From the NCBI GenBank assembly GCA_900491605.1, contig UESW01005013.1, positions 1 through 64,000 on the forward strand: a DNA stretch of 64,000 nucleotides, in the 5' to 3' direction. The notes below the pieces were generated by a model that made no database searches, had not been told where the DNA came from, and was given only the letters and a program-made list of their open reading frames with translations. A program made the position numbers and the translations under genes. Numbering within the stretch: the stretch's first letter is position 1; each line of letters begins with the position of its first letter. The DNA comes from Calamus simplicifolius (Eukaryota; Streptophyta; Magnoliopsida; Arecales; Arecaceae). Positions 1-11,773 of this stretch are shown in pieces.

Positions 1-162
1 GTGCGGTATGGTATCCGACCGGTGGGATCTCGGACTGAGCATCGATGGGCCGCCATGTTGCTCAGAGAGGAGAGCTGGAAGAAAGGCATTACTGGCCCCT
101 TCTCCTTCACCGACGCCGAAGGAATCATGGTCGGACCGACCACCTACTCGAGCGATTGCTGA
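1..162 (+). other. Unassigned open frame at window edge
   Basis: The first 162 bases are GC-richer than what follows and stay open in frame 1 up to a TGA at 160-162, giving 53 codons with no start visible in the window. The reverse strand is also partly open. I recognise no family in either direction. It could be a terminal exon, an element fragment, or chance. From about 180 the sequence turns into purine-rich and then AT-rich DNA. Confidence 0.2.
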
Positions 163-1065
163 TGAGTGGCTGATTAGCTAGAGAAAGGAGGAGGAGAATA
201 AGCACCTGCATGGCAGTCGGTGCAAGCCATGAGGGAGAAAGGAGGAGGAAGAAGAAAAGAAAAGGAAAAGAACAAGAAAGGAAAAAGGCAAAAAAAAAAA
301 GAAAAGAAAAGGAAGGAAATGAAAAAAAAACTATTTTTTTATGTTTATTCCAGTCTGGATAAATCTAAAATAAACTTGGATAACTATTCCTTATTTCTGA
401 TAAAATATTTTGATGTTAAAAAATTAAAGCTTCTACTCTATAAGTATAAAAAAATTTCTCTATTTTTAAAAGTAGATAGTTTCTCTAAATGTTGATTAAA
501 GTCCGGCGCCTTACACTATTTATTTGTTTATTGAAGTTCTACTCTAAGTATCTTTTAAAAGCTTTTATTTTTTTTAATCTTTAGAATTATACTTTATTAT
601 AAATAATTTTTATTTAAAAAAAATATACTTGTACTGAATTAATGGCTAAGTAGATAACGCCAAACATGCTGAAGGATTGATTTCATCAAAAGCACTTAAA
701 TGAAAAGCTTATGGAAAAGAAATAATTTTAGGTAAAAATATAAATATACACATAATGTAAAGAGAAAAAAAAGATTTACTATATTATATTAAATTAATTA
801 ATAAATAAAAATTTTGATTAAAATTATAACTATTTTTTATGCTGATAAGTATTGCAGATGCATTAGGTTGCAACGACATATTTGTATAATTAAAGAATAA
901 TATTTGTGAAAAAAAAAAATAAACAGACTAACTTGCACTGATATATTTCTCTTTGAGAATGAGAATAAATACAAACTATTCCATCATGCTTTCAAAACGA
1001 AAGGTTAAATATCAAAGTATCCAAAGATCGTTATATTCACCACCCGCCCTCCAAAATAAATTTCC
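163..1065. other. AT-rich intergenic / upstream region, no gene seen
   Basis: A purine-rich low-complexity run (about 220-330, mostly A and G) is followed by AT-rich DNA with many short A and T tracts. A 91-codon frame across the purine run (220-495) is lysine-rich low complexity and not a credible protein. The last few hundred bases are the likely promoter region of the cyclophilin gene. Confidence 0.6.
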
Positions 1066-1073
1066 CTATATAG
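1066..1073 (+). promoter_or_regulatory. Candidate TATA box of the cyclophilin gene
   Basis: CTATATAG lies 123 bases before the ATG at 1196, in a pyrimidine-flanked context typical of plant core promoters. A start about 30 bases downstream (near 1100) would leave a 5' leader of about 95 bases. The call rests on position and motif only. Confidence 0.5.
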
Positions 1074-1195
1074 TCTGGAACCATCCTTGATTGACCTGGC
1101 TGGAGGATCCTCAGCGGTAGCCGCTCTCTTTCTTTTCCGCTCTCTTGGAGTGTGCCAGTATTCTCTCAGCTCTCCACCACTTTCTCTCTCTCCGA

Positions 1196-3501
1196 ATGGC
1201 TTCCGGGACCGGAGCGAACAATAATAACAACGGCGCTAATAACAACACCGTGATCGCCCCGCCGGTTCCTCCTCCGGCGGTGGCGGTGGAGTGGCACCAG
1301 CGGCCGCCCAACGCCAAGAACCCCATCGTCTTCTTCGACGTCACCATCGGCACCATCCCCGCCGGCCGCATCAAGATGGAGCTCTTCGGCGACATCGCCC
1401 CCAAGACCGCTGAGAACTTCAGGTCCGATTGCACTCTCTCTCTATAAGAAAAGAGAAACCCTGATGTCCAAGCTTAGAGAGAAGAGATAGAAACCCTAGC
1501 CCAGATTCCTGTTTGATCATGGACTGATGGATAATTTTTCTTTCTTTTTCTGGCAGGCAGTTCTGCACCGGTGAATACAGGTAGATTGGGCTCTGTGGAC
1601 AGTGAGTTAATTGCTTTTCTGAGTTGATGCCATGTTTCGATAGAAATGCTTTTGAAATTGACTTTATATTCGGGATTTGTTGGTTATGATGGGCAGTGTG
1701 TTCTGATTACATTTCTATTGATTGGTGGGTTCAACGAGATTAAACCCTAAGGCTAGGGCTTTGAGACTAGGAGGATGAAAAGTAGGGTTAATATGTAAAT
1801 TACCGTTAAAAATAGAATTTTGCTGTACTGAAACGTCATTGAAAATTTTGGGGAGGAAACATGGAGAAGAAATAGAGGAAGGGGCTGTATATGTTGCTAA
1901 GGTTCTGAGATAACGGTAGCCACTAGTTCAGATTGAAAAGAAGGGTAAGGGGAAGATTGGGAGAAATCCAGGATATGCAGATTTTGGATTTATGGAGGAT
2001 AGTTTTACTTCCGATTTTGAAAGTAACAATAAAAAGAAGGGGAGAAACCAAAGAAGATAGATACAAAGGACAAGGGGGAGTGATAATGCAAATCCATCAT
2101 TATAAAAGCTAAAAATTTTCAATTTGCCACTAGTTACTTGCAACCTTAAGTCTTCAAAATCTCTTAATCCTATGTTCCTTGAAATCTTAAGCATCTATGT
2201 AAGAAATTATATAGCTATTCTTTCAGCACAATGTGAAAATTATCATAACAATTAACAAAAAAAAAGAAAAAAGGAAAAGACACCTATTATGGAGGGAATA
2301 TAATTGAGTATAGTTTTCCTAGATGCTTGACATAGGAGCCAAGTGACTAGGTGCGAAAGCCTGTGCTAGTATATGTTTAGTCCCACATCGATTATGCATT
2401 AGGTAGATATTGGGTACTTATGCATAATCAAGGAATCCAAATAATATCTTCTAGCTAGTCTTTTTGGATGAGGTCTTACGTTGTTAGAAATAGTATTAGA
2501 GTGAATTCGACCTATGACCCATGTGGACTAAGGGACATTATTGGCAAAGTTGTGATGTTTCTTATTTGATATGATTGGATTCAAACCTTTAGCATGGCAA
2601 GGTGCCATGATTTAAATAGGAAGAGTATATAAAAGCTCATGCTAATGTTTATTTACCCCATATTGCTTATACATGGGGCAGATCGTGGATCATTATACAG
2701 GATTAAGAAATCCAAATAATGTTTTTTTGGCTAACCTTTTTTAGTCAAGCTCTTGGGTTCTACAAAAGTCATATGTATCCTCTAATATTTACTATTGGTT
2801 AAGAAGTGAGGTAATTGTATACTCCCTAAGGTTGTCTTTAGGAATATGTGGTCATGTCATGTGACTGACTTGGGTGTTGGGTTCGGAGCATGAAAAAATG
2901 GTATTGGAGGAAACTTGGCCCATGACTCATATGGACTAAGGGAAACTTTAGATAAGGCCATGTTGTTTCTTAGTAGATTTAGTTGGATTTGGATTTGGAT
3001 TTGAAATTGGAACCTCTGGTTGATGAGGACACTGCGACTTAAATAGGAAGAGCTTGTGAGAGTCTATGCTAACATTTGTTTAGTCTTACATTAATTATGC
3101 ACCGAGTAAATTTGGAGTACTTATATAGGATTAATGGATCCAAATAATACATTCCGATTAACATTTTTAGGTGGGTTCCTGAGTTACTATACTATATGTC
3201 CTCAAGTGTCAAAATTGGTATCTTTATAAAATTTGGGCATAAGATTGCATACACATATATTTATTTTGATGCTTATATAACTGAGAGAAACTTGAAGGGA
3301 AAAGGAGAGAGAAATTATTCCATCTAACAAACTAAATAATATATTATCCATGAGTTTGTTAGGATCCCTAGGTACATTTAAGGTTATTTAAGATGTTTCA
3401 AGATACATAAATTGATAAATAGCCAAAGTAGCTTTACTTGAAAATATGCTGATACTTTTCTTAAAGTGTAGCTCTTGAAACTAGGAGTTATTCCCTACAT
3501 G

Positions 3502-3538
<37 letters not shown>

Positions 3539-4505
3539 TAACTCAACTCATCTAAGCCTTTTCCCAACTATATGGGATTGGTTAATATGAATTTGCTTCC
3601 TCCACTCTGCTCTATTTAGGACTAAGTCGACACTCAAATTACAAATAGTTATATCTCTCTTAATTATTTTTGTTCATATTAGTTTAGGTCTACCTCTATC
3701 ATTATCATGGACTGTTAAAATATCATTCTTTCTAACTAAAGCATATAAAGGTCTTTGTTGTATATATCCAAATCACTGTAATCGGTTTTCTCTTATTTTA
3801 TCTTCAATTGGAGCTATTCCTATCATTTCTCGTATATGTTATATTTCTAATTCTATTTTTTAAAGTTTTACTACATATCCACCTTAACATGCACATTTTT
3901 ATTACATTTAATTTATTCACATATTGTTTAGTATTACTCAACACTCTGTTCCATATAGCATAGCTGGTTAATAGCGGTTTTATAAAATTTTTCTTTCAAT
4001 TTCAATGGAATGCATTGATCATATAATACTTCCGAAGCATTCCTCTACTTAATCCCTCCTGCTTTAACTCTATCATTCACATCTTCACCTACTCCTTCTT
4101 GCTAGATAATTAATCTCAAATACCTAAATTTTTCACTCCTTGGTATCTCTTGGCTTGCAATCTTTACGGTCTCTTCATTTGTATGTTTACTTCCACTAAA
4201 ATTATATTTCATGTATTCAGTTTTAGTTTTACTAATCTTGAAATCTTTAGATTCTAAAGTCTCTCTCAAAATTTTTAGCTTAGCATTTACTCCGGATTTA
4301 GTTTCATCAATCAACACTATATTGTCTGCAAATAACATACACCATGGATATCATCTTGAATATGTTTGGTTAATTCATTCATAACTAGTGCAAAAAGATA
4401 TGGACTTAAAGCAGATCCTTGATGTAAACCTACAGTAATTGAAAACTTACTAGTTTTTTGTATTGTTGTTTTAACAATAGTTATTGCTCTATCGTACATA
4501 TCTTT

Positions 4506-4564
<59 letters not shown>

Positions 4565-7500
4565 TCAAATATTAGAACTTTTTGCTTATGTTATTAACAC
4601 ACTTCTAGATGTGTCATTTCCTGCCATATCCATGTGTCTGAAAGTACTGATATATCCAAAACCTTAAAAATTTGCAGTATCTAGGAAACATGGACTTAGT
4701 GGCTATAATATTCTGCTTCCACTAAATTAGTTCTTTAGCCTGATAAGTAAAATTTTAGAGTGAAGTAATGAAAAGAGGGAAAAAAGAAATACATACTATA
4801 AAATATTAATTATTAAATCAAAATTTTATGAAGCAATACTTTCGATCCATTGGTACAACCAAGTAGCTTTTATGCGTTACACCTAAACCCTTTTTTCTCT
4901 AAATTGTCTTTTATATATGCAATATCTACACATACATTGGTACGCATTATGCATTGATACTGGGTTGAAATCACATACTTTGGTGGTGAATTGAAATCAT
5001 TTCCATCTGGGTATAAAGTATTCATCTTTAGAGAATCTAGTAACATGTTGCAAAATGGGGTACAATCATATTCCTATGATGAAAATCTCTGCAAGTTTGT
5101 GACACAAAAGTAGTTGCATAAGAATGGAAGCTGAATTCTTGTTCACATTGCTTTTGTTGCAGTTATGGTGAACAACTTCTATGATACTCACAACATAATG
5201 AAAGCATGGTTTCATATCCTAGCAGGAGGTCCCATAGGATGTCAGGATATGTTGTTGTCCTAATTGTTAGGACAAAACTGTTCCGCCATTGTCTCAACAT
5301 CTCAATCGGTGCATTTTGAGATATCCCTGGTCTTAAATAGGGATGGTGGCATGTCCTGTTCCATAGAAAACCATTATGGCCATATCCCATGGATTTAAAA
5401 TAAGTCAAGGGAATGCAGGGATCTTCATTGTTGATCTTGCCATCATTGCAAGTAATTTCTTCCTAATTTAGGATGATGTTTAAGAATAAAGTGGTTTTTC
5501 CTTCTAAGTATATTCTCTTAGACATCACTGTCCTGGAAGATTAATTTATTAATTAGCTCTTTAACTTCAACAAATGAAGAAAGAGGGTTGGATGAAGAAG
5601 CATATGAAGAAAAGAAGCTTCATCAAATCAGTCATTTCTCATGAGTTGGGCATTTTGAAATTCAAGTATCATGTTCATCCTGTCATGAAGAATATCCAAC
5701 TTCTGATCAATCATCAAAGTTTTAAGATTAGAAAGTGAAGGCAACAGTTTGCAGGAAGGTTAGAGTTTTGAAAGATTTTTTTTTCTTCAACATATTAAGA
5801 GTTGTATGAACATATTTTCGACAAGAAGAGGAAAGGAACATCATCGAGAAGTTTCCAAAAGTTTAGTGCAGTAAATATGGATGATTTCTTTTTTTATTTA
5901 GCCAGATTTTATAGGAAAAATATAGGTTTTGGAAAAATTGGTCCAAACTGGTGTCAGCATTCTTAGAGGGTAGTGTAGACTTTAAATCAAAAGTTGAGTT
6001 TGGAGGAGGTTTTATGATTTGTTGGCCTTGCAGCTGGTTTGTTCATAGTTTTGGATCTATAAGAAAATTAGAAACAAAATAGCTGTAGATTTTTTTTTTT
6101 TAAAGAAAACAAAAGAGGAGGAAGAAGAGTGTTGGGAGGAATATAGACTTTGGAGGATCCACTATAATGTTTAGGATTGAGATAACATACTGGAATCCAA
6201 GATTCTTTGTCTCGGTATCGGATCCCATACCAGTACCACATTATTATAGTGGCGGTATACCGGGTATGTGGGTTGGTTCAGCATACCAAGTCTCGATATG
6301 CGTTGGTACTAAGTCTCAATTCGGTACCAATATGGTACAGTATGCTTGGTATAGAGTAGTATGCACTAGTATGGCATGCTATGCTGGAATCCATCATTGA
6401 AAATATAAACACCCATTTTATAGATCAATAGTTTTTCTTAGATCCTCATAAATGCTCTTTACAGAGACTTGTCACTGTCTAATCTTACAATGACAAATAC
6501 GACGAAATAAAGTTTGTGGTTACCACTTTATGTATTCACGTCCCAAACTTTGTTGAAACAACGAGTTTTATAATGAGAAGGCACACAAGATATGCTTTGT
6601 CCCAACTAGATGTCTCTGTCATTTGACTTATTAGGTTTCTTGACCATTGAATCAAAGTTAGTGGGAAACTATAAGGTGTTGTGTAGTTGGCAACGCGATG
6701 GCATTAGTACTGTCAGTATTAAGGACAAGGATTTGATTTTCTTCATTTTAATATCGCTCACAAAATGTCTCTCTTTACAGCAAGATGTACAAGGTTTGAT
6801 GAGCCCATACATGCTTCAGATTGTGCCATTGAAACATTAAATTTATTCTTTTCCATTAAAGCATCACCACCTTCACCACTACTATCTTATTCATTATCAC
6901 AATTGTTCTGATAAAACACTATGTGCTTTCAATCTTGTTGATCAATTGCAGAAAAGCAGGACTACCAGTTGGTTACAAGGGATGCCAATTCCATAGAGTA
7001 ATCAAGGATTTTATGATACAAGCGGGTGATTTTGTGAAGGTCCTTTATCTTGACCTTTTTGAGCATTATTGCAGGCTATTAGCTTAATGGCAATCTTTGT
7101 AGTATATGGTTTTTGATGGCTTTCAGTTTTGTAGTTTTAGAATAAGTAGATTCTTCTTTTCCCAATTCTTCGACCGCAAAACCTGTTGTTAGGAATTCAG
7201 CACCTCATCTTGGAAAGCTGTTGTGTAACTCTAAAATGATTTAATTTCATCGCAAATGTTTTTTTAACTCCATTTAGTATGAATTATTCCTTTTAACAAG
7301 TGACATATTATGGAGAGGGATGCTATTGGATCAGGTTAGGTTTGGGTTTTACTGAATCCAAACCCATACCTGTTGGGATCTCCAGTCTAACTTTTGTTCC
7401 ATACCCGGTCCATTAAAAGATCAGGTTGGATCTAGGTTCAGGTAAGAAAAATGTTCATTTGGTTCGGGTCAGGTGGACAGCAGGTCTGGCTACTTGTTAG

Positions 7501-10500
7501 GTATCAAATATTATATTACTGAAACTTAATCAAGATAGAATAATCCATGCTTTGAGAAGTTTATCAATATACCAATCAATACATTCTACTTTATGGTATG
7601 GCATATTTGAGTAATTAGAAAATCATATATTTATAAGATGAATGTAGCTGAAATGAGAATATTGAGATGCATGTATGGTAAGAAATAGTCATTCATAAAA
7701 AGGTGGAGGTTGCACCAATTAACTTGAGGGAAGATGGCATAAATGATATGGACATTTGCAACGTACACCTAGAATGAATTGATGCAAAGAAATGATTTCA
7801 TACATGTAGAAAAAAAAGAGATAAAAGTAGACTGAAAATTATATAAGAGGAAATGATAAAAAAAATTAAAATCTTTGCATCTTATGAAAAATATGACTCT
7901 AAACCGAGGGAAATGAAGAAAAAGAATCTATATTAGCCGGCTTCAACTAGTCTAGGATTAAAGCTTTGTTGTTGTTGTTGTTGATGAACGAAAAGTACTT
8001 GATAATTACTATAACAATTGACTAAAAATTCAAAAGATACATTAAAAGTCAAGTATAAACACCCAAACAAACATGTTCTAACATGTCATTATTTTTAATT
8101 CTTTCTACCCTTCTAACTTATGGAACAATACTTCATATACTAAGAGTTTAGAAATTGATGGATATTATATAGGTTTTTTTCAATGTAAACCCTTCTAAAT
8201 ATCTAAAATTGCATGTATAATCTTGCAAATTTATTATTTGCATGTATAACCTTATAGATATTTGAAATTGCATATATATCCTTATAAATTTACCATATGC
8301 ATAGTCTTATATATATATATATATATATATTATTTTTTATTTTATTTTTTTTTGTTTTGCATGCCTTCTCTTATTTAGTTAAGGGTATGCATGCTAAAAG
8401 AAATAATTTATAAGATTATATATTGAAAAATTAATTATTAGGGCATACACAAAAATGGTAGATTTGCAAGGGTATCCTGCATTTTCAGATATTTATAAGA
8501 TATATATCTAAAAAATTCCATTTATATATGTATCTATGTAATAAACTAAGTAATTTATGTGGGTCTGGATTGGGACAGTTCCGGAAACCTGAAACCCAGA
8601 CCCAGCCCAAAACTTCCAATAGGTCTGACTTTAGACCCATACCCCACCCATTAATCATCAGGTTTGGTTTGGATCCAGGTCAAGGTTGGGTCAGGTGCCA
8701 ATTTGCAGAGTGTGACAGCCCTAATTACAGATGACGTAATTTTGGGATACAAAGCAATCATCACTACTTATCATCATTTACTTAGAGATAGTGTATATGT
8801 ACCCTCACCAGCAAGTTGATTGTTATGCAGGGTGATGGCAGTGGATGTGTAAGCATCTACGGGAACAAGTTTGAGGATGAAAATTTCATCGCTAAGCATA
8901 CAGGTCCTGGCCTATTGTCTATGGTATGTCACTGCTTTTTCTAACCTATTGTCGATTCAATATATAGCTTTATGTTTTAAATGGTCTAACTGCCTGTTTT
9001 TCAGTTTTAATCAGTTTCTAATACATCACGTCGGCTCTAATACATTTTTTTTAATATAATTTTTTTTTTGGTTACAACAAGTCATTCTTGCTAAAACTTA
9101 TTTAGTCTTCATCATTATGCTGGTAACTGAAGTTACTACTTTTATGTTAGGGAAGGAAATTCTACATTCAATGATAATGCTGATAGGCTGACCGAGTTGG
9201 ATTTACAATCCAAATTGGTCTATAGGTGAAGTGACTTCCAGCATAGACCTGGAAATAATTGAAATATTTTTTAACCAGACAAACAAGAGCAACTTGGCGC
9301 ACAATTTATTCAGTGCTGTATGCTTGTAATTGCACCCATTTCTTTTGTACATGCCTTCCTCCTTTCAAGATCAATAAAACCCTACACTAGTAACTTTTTG
9401 ACATAATAAATGTGCTGCCATACAAATACGGAAACATGGCAAGCCTTGTACCATGTCCAAACTAGAAGACAGTTCAGGACAGGTAAGTGCAATGCTGGTA
9501 TCTAGGAGATATATAAACAAAGAAACAAAGGCCAAAACAAAGAAACTGCCTAATTATCCATTAAACACCTAACAAACTGCACCTAAGTTTTGTCCTTCTC
9601 ATTATAAATGATGCTTCTTAAAAGGAGAGGCAAAAAAAAAAGGGGGGGGAAGAGGGGGAGGGGTAACATTCATTTCCATATTTTCAAGTTCTCTGGCTTT
9701 TGTTTTCTATTATCTTTTTTATTTGATGACAATTAGAGAAAGCATCTTTAAATTATTTTTAATTTTCTGCTATTTTGAAGGTGTGTTTTTTTAAAATTAT
9801 TTTTATTTCACCAAATTCGTTTTTGTAATAGTTTTCTATTTCCATAAAAATAAAAAACAGGACTGTTCTCAAAAATTAAATGCATCCTAAGTCCCTTCCT
9901 GGTCCTCCACCCTCACCCCTCACCCCCACCCAACAAAGAGAACATTTTGATGGAAAAGGAGGACCATACCAGGGGATTTGGAGGGCTTGTTACCCATTTT
10001 ATTATGCCAGAAATGTAGTTTTAGGATTTAGGATGTTTGTGTACATATATGGAAGTTAAGCTACCTAGCGTTGAAGATTTGAGGAAGCCTTGATCTTATC
10101 AATGCAAAGTAATGACAAGCACTCTGAAAGAAAAAATAATTAGTAATAACTAAACAATATTGTTTATATGTTTTTTGTCAAAACACACACACACACACAC
10201 ACACACACAAATAAACATGGATGCATACACACACATTCATACATACACACACATATATATGTGTATGTAGGAAGGAAGTCGCTAACATATATACATTAAA
10301 TTGACAAGAAATGAATGATACCAATGAAGCCATGTTTTAGCATATATTCCTGTGTTCCAGATTCAGAGCAGCAAAGTAGGCTAATTTTTGTTTTTTGAAT
10401 CTTGGCCATCCATGCCAACCCCATGTAGTTGGGAAAAGGCTTAGATGAGTTGAGTTGAGTTAAGTAGAATCTTGGCTATCCATCTTGAATGGATGGTTCA

Positions 10501-11737
10501 AATTCTTTAATTTTTTATTGTATGATAATGTGTAAGCTTATAAACATTTAAATTTTCAGCCAAAACTGATTGGGTTCAGACATGATCAGACTGAATCCAG
10601 TCCCCAATTTTGGGTTTTAGTCAGCTTGGAAGGTTTCGACCAGTATGGTTCAAACCTACTTGTTTCATGGGTTTTGACCAGTTTCAGCCAAGACTGATTG
10701 GCACTAGTGATTTTGAATATTATTGTGAGTTACAAGAGGAGAAAGATATGGCATTTGGCATATAACCATTGATAGGCTAAAGACTTCATAAAGAACCCTG
10801 TTATAATGTGTTATGAGAACTAACGCAAACAACTAGATACAAGATACTTCAAAGAAATAATATCATTTATTATATAAAACATGTATAACATCGTAAAACT
10901 ACATGCATTTTATTTAATACCCATTTAACCTCGAAAGAATCAAATTTCAACATATTTGTCTGTTGTACTAGAAAGTGAAGAAGGATTGAATGTACATGCC
11001 ACTAAAAGCTCCAAACTTGCAATATAATGGATTTTCAAACAAACTAAAGTTGAAGTAAACAATTCATATGTGTTCATAGCAAAAAATACTTATAATTTTC
11101 ACTTACATTCAACACTAATTTCAGGTTAACATTGTTGGAACTGTATAGCAAAAGCCACTATATGACACCAAATATTCTTAAAGTTTAACCATCAACTCTT
11201 CTTAACTTCTTTGTTTTTCATTCTTTTTTGTTTCTGAATTTTTCTCAATTTGTTTGATCAAACTTTGAAACATGGACTGAAATTATTGGAATTGGTGAAA
11301 CCAAAACTCCAAAGACCTGGCCAATACCATAGCCAAATCGAGTTTTCAAACCTTGATCTGAGGGAAAATAGGCCTCAAGTTTGGCTCAAGCTAGGCTTAA
11401 GCCCAGCTTGCGTTGGGTTTATGCTAGGTGAATTTAAGGCCCAGCCAGGGCCAGGAGCCTGCTTTCTTAGGAGAAGGCCTTGGCCCAAAGCAGATCTAGC
11501 CTGACCTAGTGGGTTATGAATTGGCCCTAGCCCATTGTGGCCCTCCTTGTAGATCATGATGAATGGTGTGGATCATCCATTTGGATGTCCCATCATACAT
11601 CTTGTTCCAAGTATCAGTATAGGATTATTGTGTTTTTCATTGCATGGTCTATCTGAACTCTTCACTGATATAGCTAGCAAACATTTTGAGTTCAATGCCT
11701 TCAAGAATATCCTATCTTGAATCCCTTCATTTCTTCA

Positions 11738-11773
<36 letters not shown>

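Noticed and set aside
1..162. Gypsy protease/gag C-terminus at the window start
   Set aside because: The words 'FTDAEG' faintly resemble the segment before gypsy proteases, but nothing else in the frame supports it.
220..495. 91-codon Lys/Glu-rich frame
   Set aside because: It is the translation of a purine-rich low-complexity tract followed by AT-rich DNA; there is no domain or supporting context.
1111..1434. 107-codon minus-strand frame over cyclophilin exon 1
   Set aside because: A shadow of a GC-rich coding exon; the plus strand clearly encodes the cyclophilin.
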